DNA of 11,667 bases from a bacterium (Candidatus Gribaldobacteria) CG07_land_8_20_14_0_80_33_18. GTDB lineage: Bacteria > Patescibacteriota > Minisyncoccia > Minisyncoccales > CG1-02-41-26. Location: NCBI GenBank assembly GCA_002779425.1, contig PEWP01000010.1, positions 1 through 11,667 on the forward strand. The letters are read 5' to 3'. The notes under the pieces were generated by a model that was not told where the DNA came from, searched no databases, and worked only from the letters and a program-made list of their open reading frames with translations. Every line of letters starts with the position of its first letter. Position 1 is the first letter of the stretch. Below, in pieces: positions 1 to 5,772 of this stretch. A program made the position numbers and the translations under genes.

Positions 1-38
1 CCCAAGAGGTTTGGCAATAGTCAATAGGACAAACCTGA

Positions 39-116
39 GACATATATGATTTTGAACTTGGAGTGAATATTGACATTGAATTTCAAAATGATAAACTAAA
101 ATTAAAATATGGCTGA
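39..116 (+). pseudogene. Possible 3' remnant of an upstream gene, perhaps frameshifted
   Basis: The frame read from 39 to the TGA at 114-116 gives 25 sense codons with a protein-like tail (residues such as DFELGVNIDIEF then DKLKLKYG) and overlaps the next start codon by 8 nt. An in-frame TGA at 36-38 closes it on the left. The neighbouring frame, from position 2 to the TGA at 47-49, reads PRGLAIVNRTNLRHI, so one +1 shift near 44-48 would join the two into one C-terminus. The family is not recognised. Twenty-five open codons can occur by chance at this composition, and the promoter-like TTGACA at 70-75 lies inside it, so this is a weak call. Confidence 0.22.
70..97 (+). promoter_or_regulatory. 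Possible sigma-70-like promoter of the coiled-coil gene
   Basis: A perfect TTGACA lies at 70-75, followed after 16 nt by TAAACT at 92-97 (4 of 6 to TATAAT). Transcription would begin around 104, only a few bases before the ATG at 109, leaving almost no leader. No Shine-Dalgarno sequence precedes that ATG, which fits. The -10 is weak in AT-rich DNA, so this is tentative. Confidence 0.33.
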
Positions 117-435
117 AAAAAATATCAAAAAAGTTTTAGAAGATTATAAAGAGGAAACCAATCGGCATTTTGATGTGGTGGCTGAAAATTTGAAAGGCGA
201 AATAAAACAAGTAGCAGAAGAAGTATCTTTGAATACTGAAAGAATTGAAAATGTGCAAAAGGATGTGAATACAATAAAAGGAGATATGGGAGTAATGAAA
301 GTTGATATAGAAACTATCAAAATTGATATTGAATTTATCAAAAACGAACTCAAACAGAAAGTTAATCGAGATGAATTTGCTGTCTTAGAGAAAAGAGTCA
401 GTATGCTGGAAACAAAACTAAATCAAAGACAATAA
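109..435 (+). CDS. Small coiled-coil protein of unknown function
   Basis: A 108-residue, highly charged protein with no signal peptide or membrane segment, so probably cytoplasmic. Residues 53-87 form almost perfect heptads with V/I/M/L at the a and d positions (starting V53, M60, I67, I74, L81), predicting a long parallel coiled coil and self-association. The C-terminus (about 85-104) has the pattern KVNRDEF..LEKRV..LE, a tail I associate with short hypothetical proteins of Patescibacteria. The 21-nt heptad units still look alike at DNA level, so the gene may have grown by internal duplication. The start is the first in-frame ATG, without a Shine-Dalgarno sequence. It stands alone between a possible promoter and a terminator. 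No function can be assigned. Confidence 0.75.
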   Translation: MAEKNIKKVLEDYKEETNRHFDVVAENLKGEIKQVAEEVSLNTERIENVQKDVNTIKGDMGVMKVDIETIKIDIEFIKNELKQKVNRDEFAVLEKRVSMLETKLNQRQ

Positions 436-461
436 TCAATATTCTATTTTTAAGAATTTTT

Positions 462-490
462 AAATTCATCTATTACGATGGGGTTTTTTT
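462..490 (+). terminator. Weak rho-independent terminator after the coiled-coil gene
   Basis: AAATTCATC (462-470) can pair with GATGGGGTTT (477-486) around a 6-nt loop, using two G-U pairs and one bulged G, and runs into a T-tract (484-490). It lies 27 nt past the stop at 435 and before the next promoter. The stem core is only CATC/GATG, so strength is doubtful. Confidence 0.4.
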
Positions 491-537
491 ATTTCTAATC
501 TCCTAAATCCAGAATTTGGTGAAATCAATTTTAAATC

Positions 538-546
538 TGCTATAAT
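538..546 (+). promoter_or_regulatory. Extended -10 promoter for the glycosyltransferase pair
   Basis: TGC followed directly by a perfect TATAAT (541-546) makes an extended -10 element, which needs little or no -35. A poor TTGGTG (516-521) sits 19 nt upstream. The start would fall near 553, leaving a leader of about 25 nt that contains the Shine-Dalgarno sequence of the next gene. Confidence 0.65.
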
Positions 547-562
547 CTTAAATAGCGAAGCA

Positions 563-568
563 AAGGAG
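563..568 (+). promoter_or_regulatory. Shine-Dalgarno sequence of the first glycosyltransferase
   Basis: AAGGAG ends 9 nt before the ATG at 578 and fixes that start. It is the only strong Shine-Dalgarno sequence in the window; most other genes have none, so it stands out. Confidence 0.75.
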
Positions 569-577
569 CGTTCTTAT

Positions 578-2137
578 ATGAAGAAACTTTTCAAAAATAA
601 AACATTAATATTTTTAATACTCGTTTTAGTTATTGCCTCTTTTTTTAGATTGTGGAAACTTAACGAAATACCGCCCGGACTTTATCCTGATGTGGCACTC
701 AATGGCAATCAGGCAATTGCTGAACCGGGAAAGATTTTTTATCCGGAAAATAATGGTCGCGAGGGTTTGATGATGTGGTTAATAACTCTTTCTTTTTCAA
801 TTTTTGGAGTTTCCATCTGGTCAATTAAAATTGTCGCTGCCATTATCGGCATTCTAACTGTTTTCGGCTTATATTTATTAACCAAAGAATTATTCAGTCA
901 AATAGTCAAACAGTCAAATGGTCAAATAGTTGCTTTACTTTCCAGTTTCTTTTTGGCTATTTCCTTCTGGCACACTAATTTTTCCCGTATTGGTTTTAGA
1001 GCGATTTTAGTTCCTTTTATTTTGGTCTTTGGTTTTTATTTTCTGTTTAGAGGATTTAGAACTAAGAAAATTTATAATCTCATAATTTCTGGAATTTTTT
1101 TCGCTCTTGGTTTTTACACTTACATTTCCTATCGATTTATTGTTCTTTTGCTTCCTCTGATTTTACTTTGTTGGTATTTTATTTATCGCAAAGAAAAAGA
1201 AATAAAAAAATTTTTCCTATTTACTATTTATTGTTTAATAGTTGCTGGAATTTTCGCTTTACCTATCGGTCTTTATTTTCTTCAAAATCCCCATGATTTT
1301 GCGAGTCGAGCTACTCAAGTTTCAGTTTTTGACGCCGAAAATTCTTTCAAAGAATTTGGAAAGTCTTTAATTTTACACCTCGGAATGTTTAATTTTTACG
1401 GCGATTCCAATTGGCGCCATAACATTAGTGACCAACCAGTTCTCTTCTGGCCAATCGGTATTTTCTTTTTAATCGGTCTAATCTATTCTATTTGGAAAAT
1501 TCTGAAATTCTTTAAACACAGAAATTGGTCATTGATCATTGGTTATTGGTTATTAATCATCTGGTTCTTTATAATGCTTTTACCTGGCATCTTAACAAGT
1601 GAAGGTATCCCCCATTCTTTAAGGACTATCGGCGCTATTCCTCCTATTTTTATTTTTGCCGGCTTGGGTGCGGTAATCAGTTGGGAAAAAACCAAAGAGA
1701 TATTTAAATTAAAAGGAAAATTTGGGCGACAAATAATTATCTTCTCAACAGTTTTAATGTTAATTACTCTGGTTTTTGGCGAATATTATCGTTATTTTGT
1801 AATTTGGGGAAAAAATCCGGAAGTAAAAGGCGCTTTTACAACTCATTATGTTGAAATTGGCAATTATTTAAATTCTTTCTCTCCGGAAACAAAAAAATAT
1901 GTAATTGTTAGCCCTCTGCCTATGCCGGCTCAAACGCCAATGTTTATTGAAAGAACAAAATTTAAAGAACCCCAAGCCATTTATTTACTACCCGAAGAAA
2001 TTGGTAAAATTAAAATAGAAGGAAAAACAGCAATTATCCTAATGAAATGCGATGAAAATTTACTCATCGAACTTTCTAAAAATTTTCCCTTTGGAAAAAT
2101 TCAAGAAAAAAATAATATCTGTAGTTACGAATTTTGA
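578..2137 (+). CDS. Polytopic GT-C glycosyltransferase (GT39/ArnT/PMT-like), first of a pair
   Basis: A 519-residue membrane protein with an N-terminal helix (about 9-24), around ten further hydrophobic spans and an extracytoplasmic C-terminal part (about 410-519). The family transfers sugars from polyprenyl-phosphate donors to lipids or proteins on the outer face of the membrane; the acceptor here is unknown. Family signatures seen are PPGLYPDVALNG (32-43), in the first outer loop where related proteins carry the catalytic acid, NGREGL (59-64), and WHTNFSRIGFRA (131-142). In the first motif the usual Asp-Glu pair is Asp-Val (D38, V39). Residues 107-119 come from an 8-bp tandem repeat (897-928) in a loop between membrane spans, and a degenerate 7-bp repeat (1524-1565) encodes part of a later span. 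It starts at the ATG after a good Shine-Dalgarno sequence and is followed 3 nt later by its paralogue, so both are probably cotranscribed. Confidence 0.85.
   Translation: MKKLFKNKTLIFLILVLVIASFFRLWKLNEIPPGLYPDVALNGNQAIAEPGKIFYPENNGREGLMMWLITLSFSIFGVSIWSIKIVAAIIGILTVFGLYLLTKELFSQIVKQSNGQIVALLSSFFLAISFWHTNFSRIGFRAILVPFILVFGFYFLFRGFRTKKIYNLIISGIFFALGFYTYISYRFIVLLLPLILLCWYFIYRKEKEIKKFFLFTIYCLIVAGIFALPIGLYFLQNPHDFASRATQVSVFDAENSFKEFGKSLILHLGMFNFYGDSNWRHNISDQPVLFWPIGIFFLIGLIYSIWKILKFFKHRNWSLIIGYWLLIIWFFIMLLPGILTSEGIPHSLRTIGAIPPIFIFAGLGAVISWEKTKEIFKLKGKFGRQIIIFSTVLMLITLVFGEYYRYFVIWGKNPEVKGAFTTHYVEIGNYLNSFSPETKKYVIVSPLPMPAQTPMFIERTKFKEPQAIYLLPEEIGKIKIEGKTAIILMKCDENLLIELSKNFPFGKIQEKNNICSYEF
897..928 (+). 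repeat. 8-bp tandem repeat, four units, inside the glycosyltransferase gene
   Basis: GTCAAA recurs at exactly 897, 905, 913 and 921 as units GTCAAATA, GTCAAACA, GTCAAATG, GTCAAATA. Since 8 is not a multiple of 3, successive units are read in different frames (protein SQIVKQSNGQIVA). A gain or loss of one unit would break the frame. Confidence 0.85.
1524..1565 (+). repeat. Degenerate 7-bp tandem repeat inside the glycosyltransferase gene
   Basis: Six consecutive 7-mers follow the pattern ATTGGTY: ATTGGTC, ATTGATC, ATTGGTT, ATTGGTT, ATTAATC, ATCTGGT. They encode the hydrophobic run WSLIIGYWLLIIWF, so the tract forms part of a membrane span and is tolerated by the protein. Confidence 0.7.
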
Positions 2138-2140
2138 TTT

Positions 2141-3862
2141 ATGTCTAATCGTCTTACCAACTTAATAGCGATTATTCTTTTAACGATAATATTTATTTTG
2201 TCTTTTTTTGGTATGAAAGGAGATTCTTTAACAATGGATGAATTAGCTCATATTCCTGCTGGTTATTCTTATTTAACCAAAGCTGATTTCCGACTTAATC
2301 CTGAACATCCTCCTTTAATAAAAGATTTATCAGCAATCCCTCTTTTGTTTTTAAAGATTAATTTTCCAGAAAATCATTCTTCTTGGAAAGAAGGCGTTAA
2401 TAATCAATGGTGGTTTGGCAATCAATTTCTGTTTCATTCCGGCAATGACCCTGACAAAATTATTTTTTTCTCGAGAATTTCAATGATTCTTATTTTAATT
2501 CTTTTGGGCTGGCTGATTTTTAAATTTGCCAGAGAACTCGGCGGGAATTTTGTTGGTTTAACAGCTTTAACGCTCTTTTCTTTCTGCCCTACTTTTTTAG
2601 CTCACGGCCGACTCGTTACTACCGATATTGGAGCAAGTTTGGGAGTAATTTTGACTACTTATTTTTGGTTGAAATTTTTAAAAAATCCGTCGTTTAAAAA
2701 TATAATTTTTAGTGGTTTAACCTTGGGAGTTGCTCTTCTTTCAAAATTTTCCCTTGCCTTATTAATTCCCTTTTTTATAATTATTACTTTTATTTTTGTT
2801 CTTTTAAAAGAAACTGACAAATATAGCGCAGCATTCAAATTTATTGGGAAAGGTTTAATTATAGCAATTATTGCGCTTTTATTAATTGGGGTGGTTTATC
2901 AATTCCATATTTTAAATTATCCTCCAGAAAAACAAATAGAAGATACGAAAATTATTTTAGAATCGTCACCATCTGGTTTTTTAAAAAATCTTTGTTTATT
3001 TATGGCGGATAAACCCGGTCTCAGGCCATTCGCCCATTATCTTTTAGGATTACTAATGGTAACCCAACGAGCCGCTGGTGGCAACACTGTCTACTTTTTA
3101 GGTGAAATTTCAGCTAGTGGTTGGTGGTATTATTTCCCAGTTGTGTATTTTTTAAAAGTTCCTTTAGCTTTTCATATTTTGACTTTAATTGTTTTAATTT
3201 TTGCAATTAAGGCAATAAAAAAAGATTGGTTAAAAAATCATTTTATCGAATTCTCGATGTTGCTATTTTTAGCAATTTATTGGTTCATTTCAATAAAAGG
3301 CAATCTTAATATCGGAATCCGTCATATCCTGCCAACTTTTCCTTTTACCTATATTTTGGTAAGTTTAGGAATAAAAAAATGGTTAGAAAGTATTTCCTTT
3401 AAAAGATTTGCTTTTGCTCTTGTCTTGGTTCTTTTGGGCTGGTATATCTTTTCTTCACTTAGTACTTTCCCTCATTATTTAACTTATTTTAATGAAATAG
3501 CCGGTGGCTCTAAAAATGGTTATAAATTTGTAGTTGATTCAAATTACGATTGGGGACAGGATTTAAAAAGATTAAATAATTGGCTCAAAAAAAATAATGT
3601 TTCAAAAATTTACCTTGATTATTTTGGCGGCGCCGATGCTCCTTATTATTTAAGAGAAAAATATCTCCCCTGGCAGGGAGATAAGTCGGAAAACGAATTA
3701 GAAAAAGGCAGTTATTTAGCTGTTTCAGCTGATTTACTTCAAGTAGGAAAGGGCAAACCAGTAAAGGGGTTTAATCAACCAACTGGATATTATAATTGGC
3801 TCAATCAATATACTCCCATTGCCCGAGCCGGCAATTCCATCTTCATTTATTACATTCCATAA
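2141..3862 (+). CDS. Polytopic GT39/PMT-like glycosyltransferase, second of a pair
   Basis: A 573-residue membrane protein with about ten hydrophobic spans. The first outer loop carries MDELAHIPAGYSYL (32-45) and RLNPEHPPL (51-59), the hallmark of the PMT_2/GT39 group in which the Asp-Glu pair (D33-E34) is placed to act as catalytic acid. A later outer segment has DSNYDWGQDL (about 466-475) and YFGGADAPYYL, found in many bacterial members near the C-terminus. By family it should move a sugar from a polyprenyl-phosphate carrier to a protein or envelope glycan outside the membrane; donor and acceptor cannot be read from sequence. It starts 3 nt after the previous stop with no Shine-Dalgarno sequence, so translation is probably coupled. 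Unlike its neighbour it keeps the full DE motif. The stop lies 6 bp from the convergent ftsQ stop. Confidence 0.88.
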   Translation: MSNRLTNLIAIILLTIIFILSFFGMKGDSLTMDELAHIPAGYSYLTKADFRLNPEHPPLIKDLSAIPLLFLKINFPENHSSWKEGVNNQWWFGNQFLFHSGNDPDKIIFFSRISMILILILLGWLIFKFARELGGNFVGLTALTLFSFCPTFLAHGRLVTTDIGASLGVILTTYFWLKFLKNPSFKNIIFSGLTLGVALLSKFSLALLIPFFIIITFIFVLLKETDKYSAAFKFIGKGLIIAIIALLLIGVVYQFHILNYPPEKQIEDTKIILESSPSGFLKNLCLFMADKPGLRPFAHYLLGLLMVTQRAAGGNTVYFLGEISASGWWYYFPVVYFLKVPLAFHILTLIVLIFAIKAIKKDWLKNHFIEFSMLLFLAIYWFISIKGNLNIGIRHILPTFPFTYILVSLGIKKWLESISFKRFAFALVLVLLGWYIFSSLSTFPHYLTYFNEIAGGSKNGYKFVVDSNYDWGQDLKRLNNWLKKNNVSKIYLDYFGGADAPYYLREKYLPWQGDKSENELEKGSYLAVSADLLQVGKGKPVKGFNQPTGYYNWLNQYTPIARAGNSIFIYYIP

Positions 3863-3868
3863 CACTTG

Positions 3869-4690
3869 TCATTTGTAATAAACTTTACTAAACCTTAAAT
3901 CAATATAATTAAGTTTTTCTCTTTCTTGGGGAGAAATCTCTTTTAGTAAAAGAGAAAGTTTGGTTAATTGAATCTTAATATCGCTTTCTAAATTAAAGTA
4001 AATATCCCACTCTTCAACTGTTTTCACTTCTAACTTTTTTTCCGTGCTCATCTTAAAATCTTTAACGGGAATTGTTAAATTTTTTAAAGAATTATAAATT
4101 TCTAAAAATAAATTTATTTTTTCTTTTGAAATAAATTTCTCTCCAAGATTGGGTATTTTTTCTGACGAGACAAGTATTAAATTTTCTAAATTATTTTCAG
4201 TTTCAGTTTTTTTAAAAATTACTCCTTCTTTATCAAAGAAAAAACAATCATTCAAACTACAATAAAGCCCGACTGGCTCTCTTTTTTTAAGTAAAACCAA
4301 TAAGGTCTGAGGAAATTGTCTTTTTAACTCACAATGAGCGATTTCAAGAAAGTTATTTAAAATTTTTTCTTTTATTTTATTTAATTTAACTAAAAAGATA
4401 CTTCGAGATGTAAATCCTTGGGAAAATTTATTTTTAAACAGAGTTGTCTCAACTTCACTACCAATACTATTTTCTATTTCCTTTCTCAAAAAATCGTCAA
4501 CCCCTTTTATTTCTATTTTTTTTATTTGAAAATTAAAACCAAAAATTTCCTGTTTTGAAAAAATGAGAAAATAAATACTGAAAGAAACTAAAATTAAAAT
4601 AATAATTAAACTCCAAAATAAACGACTTTTCAAAAATAATTTTCTTTTTCTAGCGCTATAAAGTTTTTGATAACGTTTTAAATTTTTCAC
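3869..4690 (-). CDS. ftsQ: Cell division protein FtsQ (POTRA and FtsQ domains)
   Basis: A bitopic protein of 273 residues: a basic cytoplasmic tail (1-24), one membrane helix (about 25-44), then an extracytoplasmic POTRA-type domain opening with FQIKKIEIKG (54-63) and closing near KRQFPQTLLVLLKKREPVGLY (123-143), and a beta domain that ends in LNYIDLRFSKVYYK, the usual FtsQ/DivIB finish. FtsQ bridges FtsB/FtsL and the septal peptidoglycan synthase machinery. The start is GTG at 4690, overlapping the upstream TGA as GTGA; AAGG (4699-4696) lies 5 nt ahead and supports it. Residues C120, C144 and C149 are extracytoplasmic cysteines with unknown pairing. It is the last gene of the minus-strand operon, placed after Mur ligase-like and FemX-like genes as in division and cell-wall clusters. 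Confidence 0.82.
   Translation of the reverse strand: MKNLKRYQKLYSARKRKLFLKSRLFWSLIIILILVSFSIYFLIFSKQEIFGFNFQIKKIEIKGVDDFLRKEIENSIGSEVETTLFKNKFSQGFTSRSIFLVKLNKIKEKILNNFLEIAHCELKRQFPQTLLVLLKKREPVGLYCSLNDCFFFDKEGVIFKKTETENNLENLILVSSEKIPNLGEKFISKEKINLFLEIYNSLKNLTIPVKDFKMSTEKKLEVKTVEEWDIYFNLESDIKIQLTKLSLLLKEISPQEREKLNYIDLRFSKVYYK
3889..3917 (+). terminator. Possible AT-rich terminator for the glycosyltransferase pair, inside the ftsQ end
   Basis: CTTAA (3894-3898) and TTAAG (3909-3913) form a short stem that can extend through AAA/TTT with one bulged C, followed by a T-run. It lies 30-55 nt past the stop at 3862, within the 3' end of the convergent ftsQ gene, because only 6 bp separate the two stop codons. 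It is weak and may be chance. Confidence 0.22.
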
Positions 4691-5772
4691 AATCCCCTTT
4701 TTGTTTTTCTAAATTTTTCAACTAAATAGTTAAACCAATATTTAAAAGAAAGCGGCAAATCTTGAGTCTTTACATATTCTTTCTTATAACCTCCAAATCC
4801 CATTTTAAACAAGGTTAAACCTGCCCAAGGATGAGTTTTTAAATTTTCAATTATGGGGGCGATTCCCCAGAAATTATAAGTGTGACAACCCCTTCTTTTT
4901 GCTTCTTTTATTGTTTCCCACTGTAAAAGATAAGAGGCAGGAATTTTCGAAAATAAAGAAGCACCCTGATGGTAAAAAGCTATATTTTGCCAAAAAATAA
5001 TCATAGCTGAAGCTAAATATTCTCCTTTATATCTTGCTAAAAAAATTAAAATTTGATTATAAGAACCACTCCTCGCTTCGCTCGTCGGAACCTTGATTCC
5101 TCGCTTCGCTCGAAATTCGGACGAAAACGCTGAAAATTCATTTTTTAAATAATTTAAAGAAAAGGGAACAAAATGGTGGCGATTTACTGTTTTTTGATAT
5201 AAATCATTAAAAATTTCAACATCTTTTAAATCTTCTGATTTTTCTATTTTAAGCTCCGGATTCTTTAAACCTTGTTTTATTAAATAGCGGGTTGTTTTTC
5301 GCATCTCCCTTAAAAGTTCCTCTTCGGATTTATTAATATTTAACTCCCAAGTTAATTCTGGATGCATGTGAATCGGCGCATTTCTAAAACTTAATTTTTT
5401 GAAAATTTTAATATTTTCCTCGTTTTTTTCTAAAATCGGCGCAATTCTAATAAAACTTACTTTTTCCTCTTTAGTAATTTCTTTTAGCTTCTCTAATAAA
5501 ATTTCTAATATTTTTGATTTTTGATTTTTGATTTTTGATTTTATATTCGGCCCGTGAGGCACAAACAGAAACGTTCCCCTTCTAGCTTTGACTTTTATTA
5601 CCAAAGCCATTGAAATTAATTGTTCATTGTCATACACTCCCAATCTCCAAATTTTATTCCCCATTATTTTTTGAAATTCTCCCCAATTCCAAGAACTCAA
5701 AAAAGTTTTTTCTTCGCATTCAGCAAGAAAATTCTCCCATATTTCTTTGTTTGTTATTTCTCTAATTTCCAT
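4687..5772 (-). CDS. FemX/FemAB/MurM-type peptidoglycan bridge aminoacyltransferase
   Basis: A 361-residue soluble protein of the Fem family, which uses aminoacyl-tRNA to add amino acids to the lipid II stem peptide at the inner face of the membrane. Seen are the N-terminal pattern SFLQSW-like FLSSWNWGEF (24-33), VPHGPNI (71-77), the central MRKTTRYLIKQGLK (157-170), and the typical second-domain end YNFWGIAP (299-306) with HPWAGLTLFKMGFGG (314-328). The two GNAT-like folds fit 1-140 and 141-340, but the helical coiled-coil arm of staphylococcal FemA seems absent. It carries two low-complexity inserts: a 7-bp repeat product at 77-88 and a GC-rich repeat product at about 219-238. The ATG at 5772 overlaps the end of the Mur ligase gene by 19 nt and starts a family-like sequence, so the long overlap is probably real. 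The donor amino acid is unknown; seryl-tRNA is a reasonable guess because serS is in the same operon. Confidence 0.85.
   Translation of the reverse strand: MEIREITNKEIWENFLAECEEKTFLSSWNWGEFQKIMGNKIWRLGVYDNEQLISMALVIKVKARRGTFLFVPHGPNIKSKIKNQKSKILEILLEKLKEITKEEKVSFIRIAPILEKNEENIKIFKKLSFRNAPIHMHPELTWELNINKSEEELLREMRKTTRYLIKQGLKNPELKIEKSEDLKDVEIFNDLYQKTVNRHHFVPFSLNYLKNEFSAFSSEFRAKRGIKVPTSEARSGSYNQILIFLARYKGEYLASAMIIFWQNIAFYHQGASLFSKIPASYLLQWETIKEAKRRGCHTYNFWGIAPIIENLKTHPWAGLTLFKMGFGGYKKEYVKTQDLPLSFKYWFNYLVEKFRKTKRGL
5070..5123 (-). repeat. GC-rich repeat insert inside the femX-like gene
   Basis: On the plus strand TCCTCGCTTCGCTCG occurs perfectly at 5070-5084 and 5098-5112, a 28-bp period. Because 28 is not divisible by 3, the two copies are read in different frames, as RAKRG and SEAR. 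CGTCGGAA (5083-5090) and TTCGGACG (5116-5123) form an imperfect inverted pair. The stretch is far richer in GC than the gene and encodes about 20 residues that interrupt an otherwise family-like region just before the second GNAT core. Confidence 0.75.
5511..5545 (-). repeat. 7-bp tandem repeat inside the femX-like gene
   Basis: TTTTTGA is repeated perfectly four times on the plus strand (5511-5517, 5518-5524, 5525-5531, 5532-5538) with a partial fifth unit. The gene reads it as IKSKIKNQKSKI (77-88), a charged loop after GPN. Loss or gain of one unit would frameshift the gene. Confidence 0.85.

Noticed and set aside
144..353. Antisense open frame under the coiled-coil gene, and similar ones at 5620-5832, 6379-6561 and 8755-8943
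   Set aside because: These are shadows of well-supported genes on the other strand, with no start signals or family motifs.
436..577. Possible small RNA or tRNA in the gap before the glycosyltransferases
   Set aside because: No cloverleaf or stable fold is seen; a weak terminator and a promoter account for the space.
3818..3835. Perfect hairpin ATTGCC-CGAGCC-GGCAAT near the end of the second glycosyltransferase gene
   Set aside because: No T-tract on either strand, and the codons give ordinary residues; it is not a terminator.
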